Shown here in pieces: positions 32,123 through 41,800 of a stretch of 64,000 nucleotides of DNA. The translations under genes and the position numbers were made by a program. Where the stretch lies: NCBI RefSeq assembly GCF_004342985.1, contig NZ_SMBO01000004.1, forward strand, positions 186,001 to 250,000, given 5' to 3'. Under the pieces are notes generated by a model. The model made no database searches and was not told where the DNA came from. It worked only from the letters and a program-made list of their open reading frames with translations. This DNA is from Novosphingobium sp. PhB57. GTDB lineage: Bacteria > Pseudomonadota > Alphaproteobacteria > Sphingomonadales > Sphingomonadaceae. Position 1 is the first letter of the stretch; the number at the start of each line of letters is the position of its first letter.

Positions 32123-33901
32123 ATGACCGCTATTCCCGAACGCCGTTTCCGCTCGCAGGACTGGTTCGCCGATCCTGCGCGGTCGGACATGGTGGCTCTC
32201 TATCTCGAGCGCTTCATGAACTACGGCATCACCCCCGCCGAACTGCGTTCCGGCCGCCCGATCATCGGCATTGCGCAATCGGGCAGCGACCTGTCGCCCT
32301 GCAACCGCATCCACCTGGACCTCGCGAAGCGAGTGCGCGACGGCATTCGCGATGCGGGCGGGATCGCGATGGAGTTCCCCGTCCATCCCATATTCGAGAA
32401 CTGCCGCCGCCCGACCGCCGCGCTTGACCGCAACCTGGCCTACATGGGGCTGGTGGAGATCCTCTACGGTTATCCGATCGACGCCGTGGTCCTGACCACC
32501 GGCTGCGACAAGACCACGCCTTCGCAAGTCATGGCCGCTTCCACGGTGGACATTCCCGCCATCGTCCTGTCCGGCGGGCCGATGCTGGACGGGTGGCACG
32601 AAGGCGATCTCGTCGGTTCCGGCACCGTCATCTGGCGCAGCCGCCGCAAGCTGGCGGCGGGCGATATCGACGAGGAGGAATTCCTCCAGCGTGCCTGCGA
32701 CAGCGCACCTTCGGCCGGGCACTGCAACACCATGGGCACGGCTTCGACGATGAACGCCGTCGCCGAGGCGCTCGGCCTCTCGCTGCCGGGCTGCGCCGCC
32801 ATCCCGGCGCCCTATCGCGAACGCGGCCAATACGCCTATGAAACCGGGCGCCGCATCGTCGAAATGGCGCACGAGGACTTGCGCCCCTCGCGGATCCTGA
32901 CGCGCGACAGCTTCCTCAACGCCATCCGCGTGGTCAGCGCCATCGGCGGATCGAGCAATGCGCAGCCGCACATCATGGCGATGGCCCGCCATGCCGACGT
33001 CGAATTGACCGCGGCCGACTGGACCGAACATGGCTACGACCTGCCGCTGATCCTCGACATGCAGCCCGCCGGACGTTTCCTGGGCGAACGGTTCCACCGT
33101 GCCGGCGGCGTCCCCGCGATCATGTGGGAACTGCAGCAGGCCGGCGTCCTCGCCGACCAGTGCCTGACCGTGACCGGCGAAACCCTGGCCGACAATCTCC
33201 AGGGCCGCGAAGCGCGAGACCGCGAGGTCATCCGGCCCTTCGCCTCGCCCTTGCGCGAAAAGGCCGGCTTCCTGGTACTTTCGGGCAACCTGTTCGACTT
33301 CGGCATCATGAAGACTTCGGTGATCAGCGCCGAATTCCACGACCGCTACCTCTCCCGCCCCGGCTCGGAAGGCGCGTTCGAGGCGCGGGCGATCGTATTC
33401 GAAGGGGGCGAGGACTACCACCACCGCATCAACGATCCCGCGCTGCAGATCGATGCGGACTGCATTCTCGTCATGCGCGGCGCCGGTCCGCAGGGCTGGC
33501 CCGGCTCGGCAGAAGTCGTCAACATGCAGCCGCCAGATGCCCTGATCAAGCTGGGCGTGCAGTGGCTGCCAACCCTGGGCGACGGCCGCCAGTCGGGCAC
33601 TTCGGACAGTCCCTCGATCCTCAACTGCTCGCCCGAGAGCGCCGCCGGGGGCGGGCTGTCGTGGCTGCGCACCGGGGACACCATCCGCATCGACATTCGC
33701 GCCGGCACCTGCAACGCCCTGGTGGACGAGGCCGAGATCGCCGCCCGCAAGGCCGAGGGGCCGCCGCCGATCCCCGAGAGCCATACGCCGTGGGAGGAAC
33801 TGTTCCGCGAAAAGACCGGACAGATGGCCGACGGCGCGGTGATGGAGATGGCCGTCAAGTACCGGCGCATCGCCGAAAAGACGCCCCGTCACAATCATTG
33901 A
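32123..33901 (+). CDS. IlvD/Edd-family dehydratase (sugar-acid type)
   Basis: This iron-sulfur dehydratase of 592 aa removes water from a 2,3-dihydroxy acid. The three cluster Cys are visible: Cys60 in SDLSPCNRIH, Cys128 in TTGCDKTTPS and Cys201 in AGHCNTMGTASTM. The length and the substrate-loop sequence (FPVHPIFENCRRPTAAL, and SDSPSILNCSPESAAGGGL near the C-terminus) fit the pentonate/hexonate group (arabonate, xylonate or related dehydratases) better than IlvD itself. The ATG at 32123 has GAGAGG nine bases upstream; an in-frame ATG at 32114 overlaps that site. It stands between the bufferin operon and a LysR gene, with no other sugar-acid gene adjacent. A sugar-acid cluster lies 10 kb away. 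Confidence 0.9.
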   Translation: MTAIPERRFRSQDWFADPARSDMVALYLERFMNYGITPAELRSGRPIIGIAQSGSDLSPCNRIHLDLAKRVRDGIRDAGGIAMEFPVHPIFENCRRPTAALDRNLAYMGLVEILYGYPIDAVVLTTGCDKTTPSQVMAASTVDIPAIVLSGGPMLDGWHEGDLVGSGTVIWRSRRKLAAGDIDEEEFLQRACDSAPSAGHCNTMGTASTMNAVAEALGLSLPGCAAIPAPYRERGQYAYETGRRIVEMAHEDLRPSRILTRDSFLNAIRVVSAIGGSSNAQPHIMAMARHADVELTAADWTEHGYDLPLILDMQPAGRFLGERFHRAGGVPAIMWELQQAGVLADQCLTVTGETLADNLQGREARDREVIRPFASPLREKAGFLVLSGNLFDFGIMKTSVISAEFHDRYLSRPGSEGAFEARAIVFEGGEDYHHRINDPALQIDADCILVMRGAGPQGWPGSAEVVNMQPPDALIKLGVQWLPTLGDGRQSGTSDSPSILNCSPESAAGGGLSWLRTGDTIRIDIRAGTCNALVDEAEIAARKAEGPPPIPESHTPWEELFREKTGQMADGAVMEMAVKYRRIAEKTPRHNH

Positions 33902-34047
33902 GCGCCCATAATCACCGAGCGCCTGATCACTGAGTATCGCCATTGGCGAACACCGGGCGGGGGAGCGATCCCCCGCCGCGCCGAATATCGAACACCTTCC
34001 TGCACCCGCGCCTTGCCAACGGCCAAGGCGCGGGGCACATCGCCAGG

Positions 34048-34938
34048 ATGACGCTTGAACAGCTGCGCATCTTCATCGCGGTCGCCGAACGGGAGCATGT
34101 CACTCGGGCGGCCAGGGCGCTCAACGTCACCCAGTCGGCCGCGAGCGGCGCGATTGCAGCGCTGGAAATCCGCCACGACGTGAAGCTGTTCAACCGCGTC
34201 GGTCGCGGGATCGAGCTTACCGACGCCGGCCGGATGTTCCTGGACGAAGCCCGCGCCGTCGTCGCCCGTGCCGCCAGCGCCGAACTGGCCCTGGCAGAAT
34301 ATGGCGGCCTCAAGCGCGGGACACTGCGCCTCGTCGCCAGCCAGACCATCGCCGGCTACTGGCTGCCCGCGCGCCTTGCCGCATTCAAGCGCCGCTATCC
34401 GCGGATCGCGCTGTCGGTCGCCATCGCCAATACCGAGGCGAGCGCCCGCGCCGTCCATCTGGGCGATGCCGAACTGGGCTTCATCGAAGGCGCCGTCGAC
34501 GATCCGGCGCTGGCACGCTGGCCGGTCGGCGCCGACCAGATGGTCATGGTCGGCCGGGAGCCGGTAGAGGCGGTCACTAACGACTGGCTTGCGAAAGCGC
34601 CCTGGGTCATGCGCGAGGAAGGCTCGGGCACCCGCTCGACGTTCGAAGCGGCGGTCCGCGATCGCGGTCTCGATCCCGGCGCGCTCGACGTGGTGCTGAC
34701 GCTGCCGTCGAACGAAGCGGTCCTCGCCGCCTTTCTGACCGGCGCGGGTTACGGCGTCCTCTCCAAGCTGGTCGTCGATACCGCGCTGGCGGCCCGCTCC
34801 CTTCATGCCCTGCCGTTTCACCTGCCACGGCGGCCTTTCTTCGGGCTGCGGCAGAAGGAGCGCTATCGCAGCAAGGCGGCCGATGCCTTGCTCGACATCA
34901 TCCGCGACCACGAAGCGCAGCCCGACTGGATCATCTGA
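34048..34938 (+). CDS. LysR-family regulator, probably of the YeiH-type exporter
   Basis: This LysR-type transcription regulator has 296 aa. The winged helix reads MTLEQLRIFIAVAEREHVTR and ALNVTQSAASGAIAALE. The effector domain begins at about residue 90 (GTLRLVASQTIAGYWLPARL) and has the usual EEGSGTRSTFE ligand-loop motif. An upstream ATG would add 35 basic residues with no fold, so the ATG at the canonical LysR start is used. It is followed by a YeiH/UPF0324 gene on the same strand, an arrangement conserved in many bacteria (yeiE-yeiH), so it probably controls that exporter, perhaps in sulfite- or sulfur-compound stress. Confidence 0.9.
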   Translation: MTLEQLRIFIAVAEREHVTRAARALNVTQSAASGAIAALEIRHDVKLFNRVGRGIELTDAGRMFLDEARAVVARAASAELALAEYGGLKRGTLRLVASQTIAGYWLPARLAAFKRRYPRIALSVAIANTEASARAVHLGDAELGFIEGAVDDPALARWPVGADQMVMVGREPVEAVTNDWLAKAPWVMREEGSGTRSTFEAAVRDRGLDPGALDVVLTLPSNEAVLAAFLTGAGYGVLSKLVVDTALAARSLHALPFHLPRRPFFGLRQKERYRSKAADALLDIIRDHEAQPDWII

Positions 34939-35146
34939 TCCGCGAGCAGGCCTGAATCGATCGACCGAAGCGATCGTCCCGAGGAAAACGCCGACGAGCA
35001 TATACGTCTCGCGCAACCCTTAGGCTCGCAGGACCGCCGATCCAAGGCGCGCGATCAATCTCTCCGACAGATTGGAATGACAAGAACTCGCCATTGGTAC
35101 GATCGGTCTTCGCAGAGCATCTGTTTCCCGACCCAAGGAGACAGCC

Positions 35147-36214
35147 GTGACACCCACCCTGCGCACCCGAGCGATCCGCCTGATCCCCGGCCTTGCGCTT
35201 TGCCTGGCCGTCACCGGCGCGGCTTACCTCTGCCAGCGCGCCGAGCAGGCGCTACTGGGCGAAGCCTGGCTGGAGGCGCTCGTGCTGGCGATCGTGATCG
35301 GCACGGCCTTGCGCTCCATCTGGACGCCGGATCCGCGCTGGCAGGCGGGGATCGCCTTCAGCGCGCGGTTCCTGCTGGAGGCGGCAGTGGTGCTGCTCGG
35401 CGTTTCCGTGAGTGCCACGACGATCCTGGCGGCAGGACCGGCCCTGCTGCTCGGCATCGCGGCGGTAGTGGTGCTGGCCATTGCCGCAAGCTTCGTGGTC
35501 GGACGCCTGCTTCACCTGCCCGCGCGCATGGCCTTGCTCGTCGCTTGCGGAAATTCGATCTGCGGAAACTCGGCCATTGCCGCGGTTGCCCCCGTGATCG
35601 GCGCCGAAAGTGACGACGTGGCGGCCTCTATCGGCTTTACCGCCGTGCTGGGCGTCGTCGTCGTTCTCGTGCTGCCGCTGTTCGGAGCGGCCCTGCACCT
35701 TGGCGGCTTGCAGTACGGCGCGCTCGCAGGGCTCACCGTCTATGCCGTGCCGCAAGTCCTCGCCGCTGCGGCGCCGCTGGGCTCGGTGGCCGTGCAGATG
35801 GGCACGCTGGTGAAGCTCGTGCGGGTACTGATGCTCGGGCCGGTGTGCCTGCTGCTCTCCTTCGCCGCACCGCGTCTCTGCAACGAAACGGGAGGAACCT
35901 GGCCTCGCGACCCCGCCGGAGATCGCCCCGCCCGCGCGAGACCGGCGCTTCATCACCTTGTGCCCTGGTTCATCGCCGGGTTCCTGGCCCTCATCGCGCT
36001 GCGCTCGTTCGGCCTCGTGCCGGAGCGCCTGATCGCGCCCGCCGAGACTACGGCGACCTTCCTGACCGTCGTGTCGATGGCAGCGCTCGGACTGGGCGTC
36101 GATGTCCGCACGGTGGCGTCCGCCGGCAGCCGGGTCACGGCCGCCGTGGTCCTATCGCTGCTGGTGCTGGGCGCGATGAGCCTGGCGCTGGTCCTGACCC
36201 TTCACATGGCCTGA
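35147..36214 (+). CDS. yeiH: YeiH/UPF0324-family putative sulfate exporter
   Basis: This inner-membrane transporter of 355 aa has about ten hydrophobic helices. Family motifs include ARFLLEAAVVLLGVSVSATT, LVACGNSICGNSAIAAVAP and GLTVYAVPQVLAAAAPLG, with a C-terminal SMAALGLGVDVRTV. The start is a GTG with a strong AAGGAG seven bases ahead. UPF0324 proteins are annotated as putative sulfate exporters and are often next to a LysR gene, as here. The substrate is not experimentally fixed. A weak bidirectional hairpin separates it from the convergent PhoD gene. Confidence 0.88.
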   Translation: MTPTLRTRAIRLIPGLALCLAVTGAAYLCQRAEQALLGEAWLEALVLAIVIGTALRSIWTPDPRWQAGIAFSARFLLEAAVVLLGVSVSATTILAAGPALLLGIAAVVVLAIAASFVVGRLLHLPARMALLVACGNSICGNSAIAAVAPVIGAESDDVAASIGFTAVLGVVVVLVLPLFGAALHLGGLQYGALAGLTVYAVPQVLAAAAPLGSVAVQMGTLVKLVRVLMLGPVCLLLSFAAPRLCNETGGTWPRDPAGDRPARARPALHHLVPWFIAGFLALIALRSFGLVPERLIAPAETTATFLTVVSMAALGLGVDVRTVASAGSRVTAAVVLSLLVLGAMSLALVLTLHMA

Positions 36215-36224
36215 CCCCTTGCAT

Positions 36225-36254
36225 GCCTGACCGGAGACAGGTTGCCCGTCAGGC
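36225..36254. terminator. Weak bidirectional hairpin between yeiH and phoD
   Basis: GCCTGAC and GTCAGGC arms (seven base pairs, 16-base loop) lie between convergent genes; the right arm includes the PhoD stop codon. There is no T run. Confidence 0.3.
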
Positions 36255-37814
36255 CCGGTGCAGCGCCGCAGCATCGGGCGCCACTTCGTAGCGCATCAGC
36301 GTCCGCACGGTGCCGTCCGGCTTCTCCACGTCGTCCATCACTTTCACATGCGTGGTCCAAAGCCGCGGCGTCACATCGAACACCTGATAGCCCCTGCGAT
36401 CGGTGTAGAGATCGAGGTTGGGATTGTTGTCGAGAACGTGCGCCAGCCCGGCCTCGCCATGACCGTTGCCCCCGGACGAGATCGAGGTCGCCAGGAACTC
36501 GACGGCGACGGCCTTGCCGTCCGGCGCCTCGTCGCGTTCCGGCACGATGCCGGCCGCGTGCTTGTGATGATCGCCCGTGGCGATCACGACATTGGTCAGC
36601 CCGTTTTTGCGGATGCTTTCCACGAGGCGCACCCTGGCCGGACGATAGCCATCCCAGAGATCCGTCTCGAACGTGGGCTTGCCGGCCCCCGCCGCGCGCA
36701 CGTCAAGCGGCATGACGATGACCTGCTGGGCCAGCAGGTTCCATGTCGAGGGCCGCGAAAGCCCCTCGTCCAGCCACGCTTCCTGCGCATGGCCCAGCAT
36801 CTGCGGGCTGGCATGGGCCTCCGGCGTACAGGCATCCGAACGCGCGACATCGCCGCAGGACTGGTCGGTGCGATAGGTCCGCGTATCCAGCACATGGGTG
36901 CGCAGCAATTGCCCGTAGTCGAGCCGGCGATAGGCCGTGATGCCCTGCGTCCCGGGGAACATCGCGCGGCGCACCGGCATATTCTCGTACCAGGCCTGCA
37001 TGGCCGCCATGCGCCGCAGCAGGAACACTTCGGGCGGTGTGCCGTCCTGATCGAAGTCGCCCGCCCAGTTGTTGTCCACTTCGTGATCGTCGAACGAGGC
37101 CGCGAAAGCGCAGGCCTGGTGCGCCGCCTTGAGGTGCGGGTCGGCCTTGTACTGCGCGTAGCGGCGACGATAGTCGTCAAGGCTGTAGATCTCGTCGCCC
37201 GCATGCTGCCGAACGGCCTTCGGGTTGCCGCGGCCTTCGTAGATGTAGTCGCCATAGTGGAATACGAGGTCGAGGTCCGGCTCCTGCGCCAGGGCGCCCC
37301 AGGCATCGAAGAAACCCGCCTCCCAGTGCTGGCACCCCGCCACGCCGATGCGCAGGCGATCGACGGCGGCTTGCGCGGCGGGCGCCGTGCGGGCCATGCC
37401 GACTGGGCTGGTATCGCTGCCGGGTGCCGTGAAGCGGTACCAGTAGTGGCGATGGGGCTGCAGGCCGAACAGTTCGACGTGAACCGAATGCCCCAGTTCG
37501 GGCCGCGCCAGTGCCTGCCCCTTCTTCACCACCCGGCGGAAGCCCGCGTCTTCGGCCACTTCCCAGCCCACCGGCACGGCAGCCTGCGGCATCCCCCCGT
37601 GCTCATCGAGCGGGCGCCGGGCCAGCCGGGTCCAGATCACGAAGCCGTCCGGCCAGGGATCGCCCGAAGCCACGCCCAGCGTGAAAGGATCGGCGCCGAG
37701 CGGGCGGGTCAGTACCGCGGCGGAGGCAGGCACGCCCGCCAGAAGCGCCAGGCCGCCGCCGGCCTTCATCAGGGTGCGGCGATCCAGGCTCATGAAAGGG
37801 GAGACCGAAAGCAT
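36249..37814 (-). CDS. phoD: PhoD-type alkaline phosphatase/phosphodiesterase, Tat-exported
   Basis: This secreted metallophosphatase of 521 aa releases phosphate from mono- and diesters. The N-terminus carries a twin-arginine motif, SLDRRTLMKAGGGLAL, then an N-terminal beta domain (FTLGVASGDPWPDGFVIWTR). Catalytic metal-binding motifs follow: RIGVAGCQHWEAG, FHYGDYIYEGRG, SFDDHEVDNNWAGD and VIATGDHHKHAAG. The start ATG at 37814 has AGGAG seven bases upstream. It lies 14 bases after the S1/P1-type nuclease gene and is surely co-transcribed with it. The pair would turn nucleic acids or nucleotides outside the cytoplasm into phosphate and nucleosides. Confidence 0.92.
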   Translation of the reverse strand: MLSVSPFMSLDRRTLMKAGGGLALLAGVPASAAVLTRPLGADPFTLGVASGDPWPDGFVIWTRLARRPLDEHGGMPQAAVPVGWEVAEDAGFRRVVKKGQALARPELGHSVHVELFGLQPHRHYWYRFTAPGSDTSPVGMARTAPAAQAAVDRLRIGVAGCQHWEAGFFDAWGALAQEPDLDLVFHYGDYIYEGRGNPKAVRQHAGDEIYSLDDYRRRYAQYKADPHLKAAHQACAFAASFDDHEVDNNWAGDFDQDGTPPEVFLLRRMAAMQAWYENMPVRRAMFPGTQGITAYRRLDYGQLLRTHVLDTRTYRTDQSCGDVARSDACTPEAHASPQMLGHAQEAWLDEGLSRPSTWNLLAQQVIVMPLDVRAAGAGKPTFETDLWDGYRPARVRLVESIRKNGLTNVVIATGDHHKHAAGIVPERDEAPDGKAVAVEFLATSISSGGNGHGEAGLAHVLDNNPNLDLYTDRRGYQVFDVTPRLWTTHVKVMDDVEKPDGTVRTLMRYEVAPDAAALHRA

Positions 37815-37828
37815 GGAGGTTCTCCTGG

Positions 37829-38827
37829 TCAAGGGGCGGTGAGCGGCGCGGGTGCCGATCCTGTTTCCGGGTCGTAGTGCGGACCTGCGGGATCCTGCGG
37901 GCGCGGATCGCCTTCTCCCGGCCGGGCGCTTTCCTTCCAGGCGCGGGTCAGCAGGTCACGCAGCATGGCGGCGCCTGCCGCGCTGCGCCTGTAGACGAAT
38001 TCGCGGCCCTCGCGGCTCGCCGGGTCTGCCAGCACCCCGCGCTTGTCGAGCGCGAAGATCGTCTCCACGTCCCGGTTGCTCTCGTTCAGGAACGTGAGGA
38101 CGTGGGTGAAGAGATCGCCTTCCTGCCGCTGCGGCACGCCGATGCGCTTTTCGAAATCGGCCGGTTGCAGATCGATGGAATCCGCATAGCCGATCTCGAA
38201 ATGGCCATGGATGCCGCCGCTGCGATTGTAGTTCCTGGGATTGTCGCCGAACCAGCCCTCGCAATGGATGCTGACGTGATGCGGGTTGGTGCCATCGGCG
38301 ATATAGTGGGACATCCAGGCGGTGTAGAATGCCAGCGTCTGCTCGATATGCGCGGTCGGTTCCCCCTTCGAACGCTTGGACCGCAGGCTCCGCATCCCGG
38401 CCACGATGCGGCCGTAGCCTTCCATCACGGCATAAGGCATCGTGCCCGTCCAGCGCACGTTGAGGCGCTCGGCGGCCTTGGGGTCGGTCTTGACCACCCG
38501 CTCATGTTCGCGGTGGAGCGCCAGCACGAAAGCATAGCGGGAGCGCGGCACCGGATCGAGGAAGCGGAGCCGCTCGACGAACCAGGTGTGGTTGGGGTCC
38601 TCGTCGATCTTGGAGAACGGCTCCGAGGAAGACCGCCAGGTATCCGGCGCCCCCGCCTCTTCGCCGATATATTCGGCATATCGGCGCAGGAACACCGGGC
38701 CGTCGTCCGGCAGCGTATCGAGCGCGGCCTGGTCGATCACCGCGTGGCCCCGCCCGCCCCAGGCAAGAGCGGCGGGAGCATGCACGGTCGCAAGCAAGGA
38801 GAGGGCGGCAAAGGCAAGTCTGCGCAT
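37829..38827 (-). CDS. S1/P1-type zinc-dependent nuclease, exported
   Basis: This secreted tri-zinc nuclease-like protein has 332 aa. The signal peptide MRRLAFAALSLLATVHAPAA ends so that the mature chain begins at the Trp of WGGRGHAVID; in S1/P1 nucleases the N-terminal Trp itself binds zinc and is followed by a conserved His. Further zinc motifs are ADGTNPHHVSIHCEGW, the WMSHYIAD helix and HGHFE. The family cleaves single-stranded nucleic acids and can act as a 3'-nucleotidase or phospholipase-C-like enzyme. The start ATG at 38827 begins the signal peptide. It sits between a large STN-TBDR and phoD on the same strand, after a strong intergenic hairpin. Confidence 0.85.
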   Translation of the reverse strand: MRRLAFAALSLLATVHAPAALAWGGRGHAVIDQAALDTLPDDGPVFLRRYAEYIGEEAGAPDTWRSSSEPFSKIDEDPNHTWFVERLRFLDPVPRSRYAFVLALHREHERVVKTDPKAAERLNVRWTGTMPYAVMEGYGRIVAGMRSLRSKRSKGEPTAHIEQTLAFYTAWMSHYIADGTNPHHVSIHCEGWFGDNPRNYNRSGGIHGHFEIGYADSIDLQPADFEKRIGVPQRQEGDLFTHVLTFLNESNRDVETIFALDKRGVLADPASREGREFVYRRSAAGAAMLRDLLTRAWKESARPGEGDPRPQDPAGPHYDPETGSAPAPLTAP

Positions 38828-38856
38828 GGGAGAAGGTTTCCGCAAGAAAGGCAAAG

Positions 38857-38889
38857 GGCCGGCCCGGCGCCTGCAGCGCCGGGCCGGCC
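38857..38889 (-). terminator. Perfect 14-bp hairpin between the STN-TBDR and the nuclease gene
   Basis: GGCCGGCCCGGCGC and its exact complement flank a five-base loop, seven bases after the TBDR stop; CTTTGCCTTTCTT follows on the minus strand. As the downstream genes belong to the same functional set, it is probably a partial terminator or stabiliser giving more receptor than enzyme. Confidence 0.7.
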
Positions 38890-38895
38890 GGAATG

Positions 38896-41800
38896 TCAGA
38901 AGTTGTATGAGATACCGACGTAGGCGCGGCGACCCGAGTAGACCGAGCTGGTCAGGCGGTCCTTGGTGTCGCTGCCCAGGTACTGCCACTCGTGCGACTT
39001 GGTGAGGTTGATGATCGAAGCAGTGAGCATCAGGCCGTCCCGGATCTCGTAGGAGGCGTTGAGGTCCACCTGCTCGTAAGGCGCGGTATAAGTGTTGAGG
39101 CCCGAGGACAGGCCGCCCACCACAGTTCCGCGGCGGTTGTACGAGGCGCGCAGCAACATGCGGCGGGTCTCGTAGAAGACCGAGGCGTTGAACTGCGTCT
39201 TGGCGCTGCCCACCAGCGGCGAAGTGCCGACTTTCTCTCCGTCGAGCGTCACGTCGGCGGTCGAGGTGTCATTGTAGGTGAAGTTCACTTGCGCGCCGAG
39301 GCCGAAGGGCAGCGTGTGCTGCGCATAGACTTCGACGCCCTGCGAGACGGCGCTCGATCCGTTGGCGACCGTGGAGTACGATTCGATCAGCACTTGCTCG
39401 CCGGCCACGTCGCGGGTCACGTCCATCACCAGCGGAACGATGAAGTTCGACACGTCCTTGCGGAAAGCCGTGGCGCCGACGACCGATCCGGGGCGGAAGT
39501 ACCATTCCAGGCCGATGTCATACTGCCAGGCCTTGAACGCCTTGAGCTGGGAATTGCCGCCGCTGCCCGACCAGCCGGCGAATTCGCCGAATTGGTCGCG
39601 GTCGAAGGCATAGGCTTCCGACTTGTAGGTCAGCGAACGCGCCCCGGCGAGGTCCGAGATCGAGGGCCGAGACACGACCTTGGCCACCGCGCCGCGCAGC
39701 AGCAGCGTGGGGGTGATGTCATAGGACAGGTTCAGGCTGGGCAGGACATCGGTGTAGCTCTTGCGTTCGTGCAGGCGGATGTTCTCGATGATCTCGCGAC
39801 TGGCGAGCGGCAGGACCTGGCAATTGCCGTCCGCGCCCAGAGGGCGATTGGGATCGAACGGGCCGCCCGGTCCGTCGACGCAGTAGTCGACGAGGTACTG
39901 GAGGCGGTCCGAGGTCTCGTCGCGCTGGATGGTCTTGACGACGCGCAGGCCCAGGTTGCCGCGAAGGCCGCCGCTGCCGAAGTTCGCCTGGGCATAGCCG
40001 CCCAGCGCTTCCTCGCTGAGATTGTAGACGTTGTTCGGCTCCGGCTCGCGCACCGAGGGGCCATAGCGCTCATTGATGATGTCGAGATAGCGCTTGAAAT
40101 CGACGCCGGGATAGAGGTTGGCGCTGAACCCGCCGTTGATGTTGCCCATCGGCGTATCGTAGAAGTATTCCGGCTGCGCGACGGCGCCGGCCGGCGTGTT
40201 CTGGTAGCGGATCTTGTTCTCCGCATCGGCGTACCATTCGTTGCGCCCGGTCTCGCGGTGGACCTTCAGGCGGCGCCATTTTCCGCCCAGCTGGATCGAG
40301 CGCAGGAAGCTGCCATCGAACGAGCGGGTGAGGTCCAGCTGGACGTAAGGCTGGTCGATCGCGCTGTTGGTGAAGCTGGAATTGGTGCCGCCGATGTCGA
40401 TCTGGGCCACGCCGTTCATCAGGTTCTGCTGCAGTTCGGGCGAGAACTCCATCGCCACGCCCTTGCTGCTGAGATCCCAGGCGCTGAGGAAGTTGCCGTT
40501 CTGCTCCTGCCCCGTCACGGTGATGCGCGGCTTGGCCGCGACCTGGAATCGCATCGTCGGGCCGCCGCGGGACGCGGTCTTGCCCACCTTCAGCACGGCG
40601 TCGAAACGATCGCGCTTGTAATGCGCCTCGCCTTCGAACGTCTGCGAGTGCTGCTTCTCCTTGGAATAATACCCCGTGAGGCGCGGCGTCTCCATCGTGC
40701 ACATCGGCGTCGCGGCAAGGCAGGGCGCGCCGTCGACCGAGAAGGCGGCGGACTTCATCACCGTGCCGCTCTGGTCGAACACGGCGTCGCTGAAGAACTT
40801 GCCGTATCCCCACTCGGGAATGGTCAGCTGGTTCATCACATAGTCGCTGCTATATTCGAAACGGAAGTAGTTCGCAGTAATCGTCAGGTTTTCGGTCGGA
40901 CGGAACTGCGCAGTCGCCTGGATGCCGAAGCGCTCACGATCCTGGTCGAAGACTTCGGCGCGCACGGACTGCGGCGCCCAGTATCCGGTGTAGTGATCGC
41001 CGTCGATCGTGCTCTGGCCGCCGCCGGTCCAGTAGGAGACCGCCGCATCGTTGGCGATCGGATTGCCGTTCACGTCGGTCGCGCGTTCGAGGACCTGGCC
41101 ATCGGCGCCGCGATCGCTCCACCAGCGCCAGGTGCCCGCAGTGGAGCGCATCTCGCGGTTGGTGCGCTTCTGGTAGACGCCGCCGACCAGGAAACCGATC
41201 GTCTCGTCCTCGTTCTTCCACGAGAACTGCGCGCCGATCTGCGGCTCGAACTTGTCGCTATTGTCCGAATACGTGCCTTCGGCGGAGATGAAGCCCGAAC
41301 CGGCAGGCACGTCGAAGGGACGGCGGGTGTTCAGGATGATCGTGCCACCGATGCCGCCTTCTTCCAGTCGTGCCTCGGAAGACTTGTAGACTTCGGTGCT
41401 GGCGATGAAGTTGGCAGGCAGCATCACATAGTTGAACGAGCGCTGGGGATCGCCGCTGTCGGCGCCGGCCAGGAAGTTGCCGTTCAGCAAGGTCTGCGTA
41501 AGACCGGGCTGCAACCCGCGAATGCTGACGCGGGAACCTTCGCCGCCGTCGCGGGTGATGACCACACCGGGCATGCGCTGCAGCGCATCGGCGACGTTCT
41601 TGTCGGGAAACTTGCCGATGTCTTCCGCATTGATGACTTCGACGAAGGCATTGGCCTGGCGCTTCTGCTCCAGACTTTCCTCGATCGACTGGCGATAGCC
41701 GGTCACGACGATGTCGGGCTCCGGGGCCGGTTCACTCGCCGCAGCAACGGGACCGTTTCCCTCCGTGGCCTGCGCCAGCGCCACCACCTGACCGTCATCG

